Made by a program: the position numbers and the translations under genes. Below are positions 9,014 to 18,925 of a stretch of 64,000 bases of DNA, in pieces. The notes beneath the pieces were generated by a model. That model made no database searches and was not told where the DNA came from. It saw only the letters and a list, made by a program, of their open reading frames with translations. This DNA comes from Hyphomicrobium sp. GTDB lineage: Bacteria > Pseudomonadota > Alphaproteobacteria > Rhizobiales > Hyphomicrobiaceae. The stretch is taken from positions 1 to 64,000 of the forward strand of contig PERT01000010.1 of assembly GCA_002928955.1 (NCBI GenBank), given 5' to 3'. The first letter of the stretch is position 1, and every line of letters starts with the position of its first letter.

Positions 9014-10228
9014 TCAAGCTGATTTCGTAGTTGAGATGCGATCGTGCAATGGGAGCAACACGCGGAACACGGTGCGCTTGGGTTCGCTTTCGCACTCGAT
9101 GATGCCGCCGTGATCGCCGATGATCTTGGCGACGAGTGCCAGTCCGAGACCCGTGCCGGTGCGCTTGGTCGTGACGAATGGATCGAACATGTTCGGCTTC
9201 AAGTGATCGGGAATGCCGGGGCCGTTGTCCTCGACCTGAATCATCAGCGGCAGCGAGATGCGCACGCCAGAGCCCGGCAGTGTCAACCGAACGCCCGGCC
9301 GGAAGGCGGTCTGAAGCACGATGCGGCCCGGGTCCGTGCCATCGCCGATGGCTTCGGCGGCATTCTTGAAAAGGTTCAAGAACGCCTGCACCAGCTTATC
9401 TCGATTGCCCGGCAAGAGTGGCAGGGACGGGTCGTAGTCGGCGACAAAGCGGATGCCGCGGGCGAAGCCCGATTCCGAAAGCCGACGGACGTGATCGAGG
9501 ATGTCGTGGATGTTGACCGAAGTGCGTTCGAGCGGACGCTCGTCTCCGAACACCTCCATCCGATCCACCAGCGCCTTGATGCGGTCCGTCTCGGCGCAGA
9601 TAAGCTGCGCCAGTGGTCGGTCCTCGTCGGAAAGCGAGGGTTCGAGCAGCTGGGCCGCGCCCCGGATGCCGGACAACGGATTCTTGATTTCGTGGGCCAA
9701 GACGGCCGCCATTCCCGACACCGACCGGGCGGCGGCGCGATGGGTCAATTGACGCTCGATCATCTGTGCCATGGTACGCTGCTGAAGCATCAACAGCACG
9801 TGGGAGGGCTGATCGGGAAGCGGGCCACTGTAGACATCGACGAGTTTGGGCGCAGTGAACTTCGGCGTCACCATCTCGATGCCATATTCGTTGATGGTCT
9901 GCTGATTGGCGCGCACCTGCTCGACGAGTCCGTTCAACGGGCAGCCAAAGGCCACGACCTCCTCAAGCGTCATGCGCTTCAGCATCGGCGCGCTCGTCGA
10001 CAGAAACGATTCCGCTGCGGCGTTGGCATAGACAGCGCGGTTGTCTGGTCCAAGCACGAGGATGGGGTGAGGGATCGCCGCCAGCAGCAAATCGTGCTCG
10101 ACGGGTCTGCGCTGGACGGCCACGGGGGCGACCGCAGGCGCGGACGGAGCGGTGCGGGACCGCGAGGTGGCTGAAGGGCTCGTCGCCGCGCGCTTCGCAG
10201 GCTTGGGCTTTCCCGTGTGGTTGCTCAC
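9014..10228 (-). CDS. ntrB: Nitrogen regulation sensor kinase/phosphatase NtrB (NR(II))
   Basis: NtrB (404 aa) is the cytoplasmic kinase/phosphatase that controls NtrC under PII protein input. It has an N-terminal PAS region ([20 protein letters not shown]), the H box [20 protein letters not shown], an N box with [11 protein letters not shown], and the G1/G2 boxes DNGPGIP and [10 protein letters not shown]. No membrane segments are seen. I moved the start to a GTG whose GTGA overlaps the TGA stop of dusB, with AAGGAGG ideally placed upstream. That overlap shows translational coupling to dusB, the conserved nifR3-ntrB-ntrC order. The Ala/Pro/Arg-rich first 40 residues are a disordered leader. 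Confidence 0.96.
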   Translation of the reverse strand: MSNHTGKPKPAKRAATSPSATSRSRTAPSAPAVAPVAVQRRPVEHDLLLAAIPHPILVLGPDNRAVYANAAAESFLSTSAPMLKRMTLEEVVAFGCPLNGLVEQVRANQQTINEYGIEMVTPKFTAPKLVDVYSGPLPDQPSHVLLMLQQRTMAQMIERQLTHRAAARSVSGMAAVLAHEIKNPLSGIRGAAQLLEPSLSDEDRPLAQLICAETDRIKALVDRMEVFGDERPLERTSVNIHDILDHVRRLSESGFARGIRFVADYDPSLPLLPGNRDKLVQAFLNLFKNAAEAIGDGTDPGRIVLQTAFRPGVRLTLPGSGVRISLPLMIQVEDNGPGIPDHLKPNMFDPFVTTKRTGTGLGLALVAKIIGDHGGIIECESEPKRTVFRVLLPLHDRISTTKSA

Positions 10229-11235
10229 GCCGCCTCCTTGCGGTCTGACGTGTAGAATTCGGCGAAGGTGGCAAGCGTGCGGTCGCAATCGTCGTCGGTG
10301 CAAAGCAACCGCCGCCAAGTCTTGACAGTGCTCTCGTCCGCGCCGCTCGACGCAAGATACCAGCCGATATGCTTGCGCGCGTTCTTGAGGCCGAGAGCCC
10401 GGCCGTAGAGGCCGAACATGGCTTCGACGTGCGCCGTAGCAATGCGGCCCTGTCGTTCGATTGCCGGAGGGCCCGGGTCGCACCCGGTTTCAAGGTAGGT
10501 GCCGATACGGCCAGGCAGCCACGGCGCGCCATAGGCTCCGCGTCCGATCATCACGCCGTGTGCGCAGGATTGACGAAGGGCTTCGGCCGCGAGGCCGACT
10601 GACGTGATGTCGCCGTTGACCAGGACCGGGATGGAAACGGCCTCGACGACGGGGCGCACGTGCGCCCAGTTCGCCGCCCCTTTGAAGAACTGGCAGCGGG
10701 TACGGCCATGCACGGTCAACATTTGGACGCCTGCCGCCTCGGCGCGGCGTGCAAGTTCGGGCGCGTTAAGGGAGCGTTCGTCCCAGCCCAACCGCATCTT
10801 GAGCGTCACGGGCACGCGCACGGCAGCGACGGTCGCATCGATCAACGTGAGCGCGTGATCCAGGTCGCGCATGAGGGCGCTTCCGGACAGCTTGCCGGTG
10901 ACCTCTTTGGCCGGACAGCCCATGTTGATGTCGATGATGTCAGCGCCAAGACCCTGGGCGATGCGCGCGCCCTCCGCCATCCATTGCGGCTCGCGGCCGG
11001 CCAGCTGCACGACGAAAGGCTTCTCGCCGTGCCCCCTGGCTCTGCGAAGAACGTCGGGCCGGGCGCGCACAAGCTCGTCGCTGGCGATCATCTCCGATAC
11101 CACAAGCCCGGCGCCAAGCTTGTGCGCCAAGGCGCGGAACGCCTCATCCGTGACGCCGGACATGGGGGCGAGCACCGCGCGATTGGCAAGGATGTGCGGA
11201 CCGATCGAAATGGCTCTTGAAACACATGCCGTCAT
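10225..11235 (-). CDS. dusB: tRNA-dihydrouridine synthase DusB (NifR3)
   Basis: DusB is an FMN-dependent enzyme that reduces uridines in the tRNA D-loop to dihydrouridine. The 336-aa product carries the N-terminal [16 protein letters not shown]-binding strand, the catalytic cysteine in [17 protein letters not shown], and the GRGAYGAPW phosphate-binding segment. It is the first gene of the dusB-ntrB-ntrC operon, as in Rhodobacter and Azospirillum, where it was named nifR3. It is transcribed divergently from ispDF. Its role in nitrogen control is not established; the linkage is positional. Confidence 0.95.
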   Translation of the reverse strand: MTACVSRAISIGPHILANRAVLAPMSGVTDEAFRALAHKLGAGLVVSEMIASDELVRARPDVLRRARGHGEKPFVVQLAGREPQWMAEGARIAQGLGADIIDINMGCPAKEVTGKLSGSALMRDLDHALTLIDATVAAVRVPVTLKMRLGWDERSLNAPELARRAEAAGVQMLTVHGRTRCQFFKGAANWAHVRPVVEAVSIPVLVNGDITSVGLAAEALRQSCAHGVMIGRGAYGAPWLPGRIGTYLETGCDPGPPAIERQGRIATAHVEAMFGLYGRALGLKNARKHIGWYLASSGADESTVKTWRRLLCTDDDCDRTLATFAEFYTSDRKEAA

Positions 11236-11424
11236 GGTGCCGCGATGATCACGATCTATGAAATTGCCACAATAATGGGCAGTCAGTTATACTGCCTGTG
11301 ATTTGAGCAGTCTAGGATGGCACACGGCATTTCGCAAGTGCGAAATAGCTCCTCCGGTTGCCTCTGTCCCGCGCGACGGTTAAGGGTCCGTTGGAGCGCC
11401 AGAAACCTTGCGGGAGTTGCCCCA

Positions 11425-12621
11425 GTGCCGATTGCCGTCTTGATCGTCGCAGCCGGCCGCGGGACACGCGCGGGAACCGCTGACCGGGGACCCAAGCAAT
11501 ACGCGGCGTTGGGCCGCTCGACCGTTCTGGCGGAGGCCGTGCGGCCGTTCCTGGAGCACCATCGGGTCGACACGGTGCAGGTCGTCATCCACGCCGACGA
11601 CGGCGAACGCTACGAATCGGCCACCGCGGCTTTGGACAGCGCCCGGCTCGTGCGGCCGGTGACCGGGGGACCAACTCGACAGGCGTCGGTTCTGGCCGGC
11701 CTGGAAGCCATCGCCGAAAGGTCTCCACGATGCGTGCTGATCCATGATGCGGCACGACCTTTTGTCGATGCGGCCACGATCTCGCGGGTGATCGAAGCAC
11801 TCGACAGCCACCCAGCAGCACTCGCCGCCGTTCCGATCGCTGACACCGTGAAGCGAGCCACGGAAGCCTTGCTGGTCGCGGAAACCGTTGACCGTGCTGG
11901 ACTCTGGCAGGCACAGACACCCCAGGGGTTCCGGTTCGCCGAAATCCTCGCCGCCCACCGTGCGGCGGCGCACGCGGGCCGCATGGATTTTACCGATGAC
12001 GCGTCAATCGCCGAGTGGGCCGGACACTCGACGGCGTTGGTCACCGGATCACCCGACAATACGAAGATCACGACCGCCGAAGACTTGGTTCGCGCCCGGC
12101 GGATGACGGAGGGACAATTGCAACAGACACTCCCGATGATGGAGCCGCGGACCGGCACCGGCTTCGATGTGCACAGGTTCGCGCCCGGCGATAGCGTATG
12201 GCTGTGCGGTGTCGAAATCCCACATGTCGCCCGGCTCGACGGTCATTCGGACGCGGATGTGGGTCTGCACGCGCTAACCGACGCAATCCTTGGCGCGCTG
12301 GGTGACGGCGATATTGGCCAGCACTTCCCGCCAAGCGACATGCAGTGGAAGGGGGCCGCGTCGCGCGTGTTCCTGGCCGATGCCGCGCGACGGGTGGCCG
12401 AGCGGGGCGGCCGCATCGCCAATGTCGATGTGACGATACTTTGCGAGGCGCCGAAGATTTCGACGCATCGAGACGCCATGCGTGCGGCGATTGCCCGTGT
12501 TCTTGCGCTCGATATGTCGCGGGTCGGCGTGAAGGCAACGACCACGGAGGGCTTAGGTTTCACCGGCCGCCGCGAGGGCATTGCCGCAATGGCGAGCGCC
12601 ACCATCATGCTGCCGGCCTGA
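11425..12621 (+). CDS. ispDF: Bifunctional IspDF (MEP cytidylyltransferase / MECDP synthase)
   Basis: This fusion catalyses two non-consecutive steps of the methylerythritol phosphate route to isoprenoids: CTP + MEP to CDP-ME, and CDP-ME 2-phosphate to the cyclic 2,4-diphosphate. The N-terminal half shows the IspD nucleotide-binding segment (AAGRGTRAG...GPKQYAALG) and IHDAARPFV. The C-terminal half shows IspF metal-binding motifs ([38 protein letters not shown]). I chose the GTG preceded by GGGAG rather than the start of the longer open frame, because it begins right before the Rossmann strand ([12 protein letters not shown]). The fusion is common in alphaproteobacteria. Confidence 0.95.
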   Translation: MPIAVLIVAAGRGTRAGTADRGPKQYAALGRSTVLAEAVRPFLEHHRVDTVQVVIHADDGERYESATAALDSARLVRPVTGGPTRQASVLAGLEAIAERSPRCVLIHDAARPFVDAATISRVIEALDSHPAALAAVPIADTVKRATEALLVAETVDRAGLWQAQTPQGFRFAEILAAHRAAAHAGRMDFTDDASIAEWAGHSTALVTGSPDNTKITTAEDLVRARRMTEGQLQQTLPMMEPRTGTGFDVHRFAPGDSVWLCGVEIPHVARLDGHSDADVGLHALTDAILGALGDGDIGQHFPPSDMQWKGAASRVFLADAARRVAERGGRIANVDVTILCEAPKISTHRDAMRAAIARVLALDMSRVGVKATTTEGLGFTGRREGIAAMASATIMLPA

Positions 12622-12787
12622 CCAGCGCCGGTCGCGAAGCCGTTGACCCTATTCACGACCCGCCGGACGGGCGAACCGACGTGAACGGGCCAGCGTCCCG
12701 TGCTCCGAACCGATTGACCCCCTCGCTCGAATCACGGCATCAAGGGGCGGTACTGGTTGTACACTCAAATCGGCGCGGGGGACCATA

Positions 12788-13276
12788 ATGAATATGATGA
12801 CCAACACACTCGAGCGCGGACCCACTGCTGCGGCAAGCATGGCCGACATCGCTGAAACGACTGCTGCCACCTGCCTCGCCACCCGCGTGCGGCAGCTGTC
12901 GCGGATCGTGACGCGCGTCTATGACGATGCCATGCGTCCGCTCGGCATCACGGCCAGCCAGTATACCTTGCTCGCTCAGTTGGCTTCGCGAGACGGCATC
13001 ACCGCCGTTGAGATCGGGCAAGGCCTCGATATCGAAAAGTCGACGCTGTCGCGCAACCTGAAGCGCCTCTTGGCACTCGGGCACATTGTGATGGACCCGC
13101 CCGCTGGCCGCCGTGGGCGCGGGCTGCACCTGACACCGAAAGGACAGGCGGTGCTCAAGGCCGCTTTTCCGATCTGGCAGGACGCCCAGCGCAAGACGAC
13201 AGCGATCATGGGTCATGAAAGCCGCGCAATGCTCGACGGTCTGCTCGGTCAAGCCGAGAAGCTGTTCGCCGCCTGA
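12788..13276 (+). CDS. MarR-family transcriptional regulator
   Basis: This 162-aa protein has a winged-helix core, from RVRQLSRIVTRVYDDAMRP through the recognition region EIGQGLDIEKSTLSRNLKRL to the beta-wing around GRRGRGLHLTPKGQAVL. MarR proteins act as dimeric repressors relieved by small ligands or oxidation. It stands alone between ispDF and cinA, all three on the plus strand, with 160-odd bp upstream that may hold its own operator. The ligand and targets cannot be told from sequence. Confidence 0.88.
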   Translation: MNMMTNTLERGPTAAASMADIAETTAATCLATRVRQLSRIVTRVYDDAMRPLGITASQYTLLAQLASRDGITAVEIGQGLDIEKSTLSRNLKRLLALGHIVMDPPAGRRGRGLHLTPKGQAVLKAAFPIWQDAQRKTTAIMGHESRAMLDGLLGQAEKLFAA

Positions 13277-13359
13277 CCGGCTACCCGAGCAGCTTCGTTT
13301 CGAAAAGTGCTTGCGGCGCACCCTCGGGAGCGCCGTTTCTGTTCAAGACGGAGGTTCGA

Positions 13360-13854
13360 GTGCTGTTTCCAGAGGATCTCGCAGAATCCGCGGAGCGACT
13401 GCTGGCCGATCTGCGCCGGAAGCGACTGACTTTGGCCACGGCAGAGAGCTGCACGGGTGGATTGCTGTCGGGGTTGCTAACGGAGATTGCTGGGTCATCC
13501 ATGGTGGTCGAGCGCGGGTTTGTGACTTACTCCAACGCCGCAAAGATCGATCTGCTTGGCGTAGCGCAATCGCTGCTCGACCTACATGGTGCGGTAAGTG
13601 CCGAAACAGCGGAGGCGATGGCGCGGGGCGCCTTGGGAAAGTCGCCTGCCGGTGTTGCCGTGTCGGTCACCGGAATCGCCGGTCCTGGCGGGGGTTCGGC
13701 GGAAAAGCCGGTTGGACTGGTATACATTTCCGCAGCGGTCCGGGGTGGTGCGATGGGGACGGCTGAGTGCAGGTTCGGCGACATTGGCCGGTCGCATGTC
13801 CGTATTGCGACGCTCAGGGCAGCCTGCGCCTTGATCGGCAAGACGATTGCATGA
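13360..13854 (+). CDS. CinA-family protein, nicotinamide mononucleotide deamidase domain
   Basis: This 164-aa stand-alone CinA C-terminal domain (PncC type) probably hydrolyses NMN to nicotinate mononucleotide and ammonia in NAD recycling. Visible motifs are LATAESCTGGLLSGLLTEI, VVERGFVTYSNAAKIDLLGV, AEAMARGAL and VTGIAGPGGGSAEKPVGLV. The GTG start has GGAGG seven bases upstream. It sits close to ispDF and convergently meets the glycine-rich protein gene. The N-terminal molybdopterin-binding-like domain of long CinA proteins is absent, which is normal for this class. Confidence 0.92.
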   Translation: MLFPEDLAESAERLLADLRRKRLTLATAESCTGGLLSGLLTEIAGSSMVVERGFVTYSNAAKIDLLGVAQSLLDLHGAVSAETAEAMARGALGKSPAGVAVSVTGIAGPGGGSAEKPVGLVYISAAVRGGAMGTAECRFGDIGRSHVRIATLRAACALIGKTIA

Positions 13855-13887
13855 AAAGTCCAGGCTCGCGACGGTAAGCCGACAAGT

Positions 13888-14562
13888 TCAGTCGCCGCCG
13901 CAGCCGCCACCACCGTCACCATCTCCTGAGCCACCATCGCCATCCCCGAGGCCGGCGGTGCCGCCATCGAACGTCATGCTGCAGAAATCTCCGCCGCATT
14001 GGCTGCCCGCGACGCCACGCTTCCTGAGGTCTGCACAGTCCGGCGTATAATGATATCCGCCCTTGATTTTGAGGTCGGCGTCGAGTGCGAACAGCAGGGG
14101 CAGCGCCTTCGGTGCCGTGACGTCGATGCCTTCCTCCTTGCACGTCTGCCACCAGACCCGGCGCAGGCCTTCATTGTCCTGCTTCTGGCTCTGCCGCAAT
14201 ACAATGGCTGGAGTGTGGTGCAGGAAACGGCCGAAGGCCTTGGAGCAGAACCGCTCGTAGTCGCGGGTGTAGAGGATGAACTCGTGCCAGAGGTCGTCCG
14301 CGACCTGCGACGGCATGGCGACGTAGCGGCGCCCGCTCTTCAAGTAGGCGCGGAAGTACTGCTTCAGGCCCCGTGTGACCTGGATGATCTCGGTGTGAGT
14401 CAGGTGGGGGTGTGCCGCCTTGAGTTTGGCCAGAAGGCCTGGCGGCAATTGGTAGTCTTCAATGAATTGCAGCCGGCGCTGGTGCCGGTCAAAAGCGAAG
14501 GCCGCATATACGACACCGCTCACGGCGGTGGCAGTCAAGATGTATGTAAACGCACTACTCAA
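13888..14562 (-). CDS. Membrane-anchored protein with glycine-rich Cys-containing tail
   Basis: This 224-aa protein has an N-terminal hydrophobic anchor (FTYILTATAVSGVVYAAFAF), a helical domain (about 30-180) with DDLWHEFILYTRDYERFC and FGRFLHHTP, and a C-terminal low-complexity tail of G, D and S ending GGGGCGGD. The WHEFILYTRDY-type block and Gly/Cys-rich end recall glycine-rich domain-containing (GRDP-like) proteins, whose function is unclear. The start is a TTG with GAGGAC upstream. It has no obvious operon partner, being convergent with cinA and about 125 bp from the COQ10-like gene. Confidence 0.75.
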   Translation of the reverse strand: MSSAFTYILTATAVSGVVYAAFAFDRHQRRLQFIEDYQLPPGLLAKLKAAHPHLTHTEIIQVTRGLKQYFRAYLKSGRRYVAMPSQVADDLWHEFILYTRDYERFCSKAFGRFLHHTPAIVLRQSQKQDNEGLRRVWWQTCKEEGIDVTAPKALPLLFALDADLKIKGGYHYTPDCADLRKRGVAGSQCGGDFCSMTFDGGTAGLGDGDGGSGDGDGGGGCGGD

Positions 14563-14603
14563 TAAGTCCTCATTCCGTTGTTTCCACTGCCCTGGAGATC
14601 ATT

Positions 14604-14699
14604 ATGCCACTCAATGATTTCAAGCCCGTCAAAAGCCGGCAATTGAAATACCGCCGGGCGATGGTTAATGCCGGATGGACGCGAGGTTCATACCGGTAA
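14604..14699 (+). CDS. Possible 31-aa small protein
   Basis: A short open frame starts at an ATG seven bases after GGAG and encodes a basic peptide (MPLNDFKPVKSRQLKYRRAM, then VNAGWTRGSYR). It lies in the gap between two minus-strand genes and slightly overlaps the 3' end of the COQ10-like gene. No family is recognised. It is listed only because the ribosome site and spacing are good; it may well be noise. Confidence 0.25.
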   Translation: MPLNDFKPVKSRQLKYRRAMVNAGWTRGSYR

Positions 14700-15161
14700 A
14701 GCGGGGCCCTTGGCGCCATAGACGACGCGGGCGCGGGCCTCGAACGCTTCCGCGAAGCGGCGGAACGCGGCGTCGAACAGCGCACCCATCAACAGCCCGA
14801 GTGCAATCGAGCGGAATTCATAGTCGATGTAAAAATCCACGTCCGAGCCGCCGGGCGCCGGCAGAAATCGCCAGCGGTTCTCAAGCCGCTTGAACGGACC
14901 ATCGAGGTATTCGACCAGGATCGCCGGCTCGCCCGCACGCAGCGTAACCCGTGTCGTGAAGCGCTCATGGATCGCCCTGTAGCCGATACCCATCGTGGCG
15001 ACGAGCACGGTTTCCGGCCCCTTTTGCTCACAGGAGATCACCGACAGGCTATCGCACAGCGGCAGGAACTGCGGATACTGTTCGACGTCGGCCACGAGGT
15101 CAAACATCTGTTGGGCTGAGAATGGTACCCGGCGTCGGGTGGAGAACTGCGGCAAGATCAC
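14688..15161 (-). CDS. COQ10/RatA-like START-domain protein
   Basis: This 157-aa protein is of the polyketide cyclase/START family that includes the ubiquinone-binding Coq10 and ribosome-associated RatA. Signature segments are RRVPFSAQQMFDLVADVEQYPQFLPLC, GPFKRLENRWRF and DVDFYIDYEFRS. In alphaproteobacteria this gene usually follows lipA and is best viewed as a Coq10-type lipid or quinone-binding chaperone. The GTG start lies 10 nt after the lipA stop with GGAG between them, so it is cotranscribed and probably coupled with lipA. Confidence 0.87.
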   Translation of the reverse strand: MILPQFSTRRRVPFSAQQMFDLVADVEQYPQFLPLCDSLSVISCEQKGPETVLVATMGIGYRAIHERFTTRVTLRAGEPAILVEYLDGPFKRLENRWRFLPAPGGSDVDFYIDYEFRSIALGLLMGALFDAAFRRFAEAFEARARVVYGAKGPALPV

Positions 15162-15171
15162 GGCTCCAGGA

Positions 15172-16149
15172 TCAGACGCGGGTGTTTACTCTGGCGGCCC
15201 GGAGGCGATCGAAATCCTCCCCCGCATGGTAGCTCGATCGGGTCAGCGGAGAGGCTGACACCATCAGGAAGCCCTTGGCCCGAGCAGTCCTTTCCAGCGC
15301 CTTGAATTCCTCCGGCGCCAAGTAGCGCTTCACCTCGGCGTGTTTCAGGGTGGGCTGCAGGTACTGGCCTATGGTGAGGAAATCGACGTCGGCGCTGCGC
15401 AGATCGTCCATCAATTGCAGAACCTGCTCGCGCGTCTCGCCGAGCCCGACCATGATGCCGGATTTGGTGAACATCCGCGGATCGAGTTCCTTGACCCGTT
15501 GCAAGAGCCGGAGCGAGTGGAAATAGCGCGCACCAGGCCGGATCCTGAGGTAGAGGCCTGGCACCGTTTCGAGATTGTGATTGAACACGTCCGGGCGCGC
15601 GGAAACGACCTGTTCCAGAGCCCCATCCTTGCGCAGGAAATCAGGGGTTAAAACCTCAATGGTGGTTCTGGGGGTGCGGCCACGGATCGCGCCGATGACC
15701 GCCGCGAAATGCGCCGCACCGCCATCTGCGAGGTCATCGCGATCCACAGACGTGATGACGACGTGCTCAAGGCCAAGCTCGGCGACGGCGTCCGCGACTT
15801 GAGTGGGCTCGTGGCCGTCGAGAGCCTTCGGCAGGCCGGTCGCCACGTTGCAGAAGGCGCAGGCGCGGGTGCAGATCGCCCCCATGATCATCATCGTTGC
15901 GTGGCGCTTCGACCAGCACTCGCCCACGTTGGGACAGCCCGCCTCCTCGCATACCGTTACCAGGCCATGCTGACGAACGATGTCACGGGTGCGCTGATAT
16001 TCGGGCGAATTCGGCGCACGGACACGAATCCAATCGGGTTTCGGAAGGCGCACCGTGTCCGGGTTGTTCGCCTTTTCAGGGTGCCTCAGTGGGGACTTTG
16101 GGCCCGGCTGCTCATGGCAACCCGCGCGCGTGTCGACAACCGTAACCAT
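15172..16149 (-). CDS. lipA: Lipoyl synthase LipA
   Basis: LipA is a radical SAM enzyme that inserts two sulfurs into octanoyl groups on lipoyl domains, here likely those of PdhB and PdhC encoded nearby. The 325-aa product has the auxiliary-cluster cysteines [12 protein letters not shown] (Cys67, 72, 78) and the radical SAM triad CTRACAFC (Cys93, 97, 100), plus a C-terminal RSSYHAGE with the conserved Ser. I chose the ATG preceded by GGGAGCTTC over an ATG 68 codons upstream, because this gives the normal family length. Confidence 0.96.
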   Translation of the reverse strand: MVTVVDTRAGCHEQPGPKSPLRHPEKANNPDTVRLPKPDWIRVRAPNSPEYQRTRDIVRQHGLVTVCEEAGCPNVGECWSKRHATMMIMGAICTRACAFCNVATGLPKALDGHEPTQVADAVAELGLEHVVITSVDRDDLADGGAAHFAAVIGAIRGRTPRTTIEVLTPDFLRKDGALEQVVSARPDVFNHNLETVPGLYLRIRPGARYFHSLRLLQRVKELDPRMFTKSGIMVGLGETREQVLQLMDDLRSADVDFLTIGQYLQPTLKHAEVKRYLAPEEFKALERTARAKGFLMVSASPLTRSSYHAGEDFDRLRAARVNTRV

Positions 16150-16259
16150 GAAGCTCCCGGATCCGTTCGTGGCGCAGCGGCTGCCGCACAGATCGAATCT
16201 ATGGCGTACAGCACGAGCCAGCAAGGGGCCGTCAGGTCGCGGGAGCGCCAACACCCGGT

Positions 16260-16553
16260 TCAAACCGCGAACCGGATCAAAGCCGCAGCAGCCACCGAGG
16301 TCGCGGCAGTGCGGCCCACGTTGAGCGCCATGCACCCCAACGGGGACAACCACAGGCGGCTCGATAACCGGACGGCAGCCGCTTTGCGAGCAACGGCTCG
16401 ATCGAGCGTGCCGCGAACCACGAACCCCAGGGCGAGATCCAGCAGCGTGGCGGGCCCCACTATGACGTAGAATATGCCACCGACCGAAGCGGCGACAGCA
16501 CCGCTGATCAGCACGTTTTCAAACTTGGCCTTGATGATATCGCAGGCGAACAT
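16260..16553 (-). CDS. Small hydrophobic hypothetical protein
   Basis: This 97-aa protein has no recognised family. It contains alternating hydrophobic stretches ([32 protein letters not shown], a C-terminal [15 protein letters not shown]), suggesting two to three membrane segments. The ATG has GGAG eight bases upstream. It lies between a YeaQ/GlsB-type gene and lipA. The reading frame is plausible but lacks homology evidence. Confidence 0.45.
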   Translation of the reverse strand: MFACDIIKAKFENVLISGAVAASVGGIFYVIVGPATLLDLALGFVVRGTLDRAVARKAAAVRLSSRLWLSPLGCMALNVGRTAATSVAAAALIRFAV

Positions 16554-16641
16554 GGCGGCACTCCGTTGAAGGAATGCCGGCACGTTAGGGGCGGTCGCGC
16601 CAGCGCACTGTTACCAGCGATACAGCGATGCGCATGTCGTC

Positions 16642-16920
16642 TCAGCGCCCGATGATGCGTGCCAGGATGATGACCAGCAGCGCACCGATGGTGGACACGG
16701 CGATCTGATTGCCGAAAGCAGGAATGATCGTATTGAAGTCGTACGGCAGCTTGAGAAGGCCGGCCTGGACCAAGGCGCCACCGATGAATGCACCGATAAT
16801 ACCGACTATGAGGTTGCGGATGAGACCGCCGCCGCCGAGCAGCAGGCCGGCGAGCCAGCCGGCGATAAGGCCGTTTACGGCCATAATGATCCAAGGCATG
16901 TACGGCTGAAGTTGCGCCAT
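16642..16920 (-). CDS. GlsB/YeaQ/YmgE family membrane protein, copy 1
   Basis: This 92-aa protein is of the transglycosylase-associated (GlsB/YeaQ) family: three membrane helices with glycine zippers (GLIAGWLAGLLLGGGGLIRN, IVGIIGAFIGGALV, TIGALLVIILARIIG). Such proteins are often stress-induced; the biochemical role is unknown. A second paralogue follows upstream, 42 bp away, on the same strand. AGGGGA precedes the ATG. Confidence 0.88.
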   Translation of the reverse strand: MAQLQPYMPWIIMAVNGLIAGWLAGLLLGGGGLIRNLIVGIIGAFIGGALVQAGLLKLPYDFNTIIPAFGNQIAVSTIGALLVIILARIIGR

Positions 16921-16962
16921 GATGTCAGTCCCCTTGTCTGCTGAGCCCCCGGAGACGCAGTC

Positions 16963-17220
16963 TTACGCGATCAATCGTGCCAACAGTACGACAACGATGG
17001 CCCCGATTGTCGCAGTCGCGATCTGCGAAACCAGCGGATTGCGAATGCCAAGATTGACGCCCAAAGTATTCAGCAGGTAGCCGCCGACAAATGCGCCGAC
17101 GACGCCCGTGACGAGATAGCGGATCAGGCCGCCTCCGCCGACCAGGATTGACGCGAGAAAACCCGCGACGATACCAATCACAGCGAACACGATCAGAGAC
17201 TGTATTTGGGAATTGCTCAT
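16963..17220 (-). CDS. GlsB/YeaQ/YmgE family membrane protein, copy 2
   Basis: This 85-aa paralogue of the neighbouring gene has the same three-helix glycine-rich pattern (GIVAGFLASILVGGGGLIRY, VVGAFVGGYLLN, TIGAIVVVLLARLIA). CAGGAG precedes the start. The pair is likely a tandem duplication that diverged. It lies just downstream of lpdA. Confidence 0.88.
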   Translation of the reverse strand: MSNSQIQSLIVFAVIGIVAGFLASILVGGGGLIRYLVTGVVGAFVGGYLLNTLGVNLGIRNPLVSQIATATIGAIVVVLLARLIA

Positions 17221-17309
17221 GGTGAGGCTCCTGATGATTCGGTGACCTAACCGAGTTGAACCTACTCTGCCCCGGCCGTCGAGGTTCGTGACGCGGATAA
17301 GTGGCGAAC

Positions 17310-18773
17310 TCAGGCGTGGATGACGCGGTGGAAGGCGTCGAGAACACTCTCGTGCATCATCTCGCTGAGGGTCGGATGCGGGAATACGGCGTGCATCAGG
17401 TCTTCCTCGGTGGTCTCAAGACCCATGGCGACCACATAACCCTGGATCAGCTCGGTGACCTCGGCGCCGATCATATGCGCGCCCAGCAACTGGCCCGTCT
17501 CGGCGTCAAAGATCGTTTTGACCAGTCCCTCGGGCTCACCCAGCGCCATGGCCTTGCCGTTAGCACGGAACGGGAAGCGGCCAACCTTCAGGGTGTGACC
17601 GGCCTGCCTGGCTTTGGCTTCGGTCAAGCCCACGGACGCAATCTGTGGATGACAATAGGTACAGCCGGGGATCTTCGCTTTGTCCATGGCGTGGGGATGG
17701 AGTCCCTTGATGCCCTCGACGCAGATGACGCCCTCGTGCTCGGCCTTGTGGGCCAGCATGGGAGGCCCAGCGACGTCGCCGATGGCATAGATGCCAGGGA
17801 CGCTGGTGCGACCCATGCCGTCGACCACTATGCACCCGCGCTCGGTCTTCACGCCCAACGCATCGAGCCCGAGACCCTCGACGTTACCTCGCACGCCGAC
17901 AGCCGAGATCAGCCGGTCTGCTGTAATCTGCCCGGTTTTTCCGCCACCCAAATCGACGGTGGCGATGACCGCGTTGGGCACCTTGGTCACGGACTTCACA
18001 GCAGCGCCGCACAAGATGCGCATGCCCTGCTTTTCGAACTGCTTGCGGGCGAGCGCAGCTATTTCCGCGTCCTCGACCGGAAGTATCTGGGGCATCATTT
18101 CGATGAGCGTGACATCGGACCCCATCGTTCGATAGAAGCTCGCGAACTCGATGCCGATCGCGCCCGTACCCATGATGATCAGCGATTTCGGCATGGCGTC
18201 GGGAACCATGGCCTCAAAATAGCTCCAGATCAGCTGGCCATCGGGCTCGACGCCAGGGAGCACGCGCGGACGGGCGCCGGTGGCAACGATGATGTGGCGG
18301 GCGAAGTATGTCCCGGTCGGCAGCACCCCCTTGGGTCGCGGATGCTGGGGCTCGACCGCTTTCTTGGTCGGCACGGATACGACAACACGGCCGGGATCGG
18401 CGCCGCGTGGCGCGCTCGTTATGTTTGCCTCACCCCAGAGGACGTCGACCTTGTTCTTCTTCAACAGGAAGCCGACACCGGCATTGAGCTGGCCCGAGAC
18501 ACCGCGCGACCGATTGACGACGGCAGCGGCGTCGAAGCCCACGGCGCCATCGATCTTCAAGCCAAAATCGGCAGCATTCCTGGCATAGCGATAGATCTCC
18601 GCCGATCGCAGGAGAGCCTTGGTCGGGATACAGCCCCAATTGAGGCAGATGCCGCCCAGATGCTCACGCTCGACAATCGCGGTTCGAAGCCCGAGCTGGG
18701 CCGCGCGGATTGCCGTGACATAGCCACCGGGCCCTGCTCCGATGATGATCAGGTCGTAGACGTCGGCGCTCAT
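17310..18773 (-). CDS. lpdA: Dihydrolipoyl dehydrogenase (E3)
   Basis: This FAD-dependent E3 subunit (487 aa) reoxidises dihydrolipoyl groups of 2-oxo acid dehydrogenases with NAD+. It shows the N-terminal FAD fold IIIGAGPGGYVTAIRAAQLG, the redox-active disulfide GGICLNWGCIPTKAL, the NAD-binding GTGAIGIEFASFY, the second FAD motif YAIGDVAGPPMLAHKAEHEG, and the active-site HPHPTLSEMM near the C terminus. It lies downstream of pdhC and two lipoprotein genes on the same strand, so it most likely serves the PDH complex encoded here. Confidence 0.96.
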   Translation of the reverse strand: MSADVYDLIIIGAGPGGYVTAIRAAQLGLRTAIVEREHLGGICLNWGCIPTKALLRSAEIYRYARNAADFGLKIDGAVGFDAAAVVNRSRGVSGQLNAGVGFLLKKNKVDVLWGEANITSAPRGADPGRVVVSVPTKKAVEPQHPRPKGVLPTGTYFARHIIVATGARPRVLPGVEPDGQLIWSYFEAMVPDAMPKSLIIMGTGAIGIEFASFYRTMGSDVTLIEMMPQILPVEDAEIAALARKQFEKQGMRILCGAAVKSVTKVPNAVIATVDLGGGKTGQITADRLISAVGVRGNVEGLGLDALGVKTERGCIVVDGMGRTSVPGIYAIGDVAGPPMLAHKAEHEGVICVEGIKGLHPHAMDKAKIPGCTYCHPQIASVGLTEAKARQAGHTLKVGRFPFRANGKAMALGEPEGLVKTIFDAETGQLLGAHMIGAEVTELIQGYVVAMGLETTEEDLMHAVFPHPTLSEMMHESVLDAFHRVIHA

Positions 18774-18925
18774 GGCAGCCTCGATGGTGTGGACTGGGTG
18801 AGGTTAGCGGCTGACCGGCGATCGGGAGCACGAACAGTCCACGTGATCCTGGCTCGTGCTGACCGGAACCCCATTCAATCCAATCCCAGCGCTGCACGCC
18901 ATTTAAACCGAGCGGAAAACGCGCG

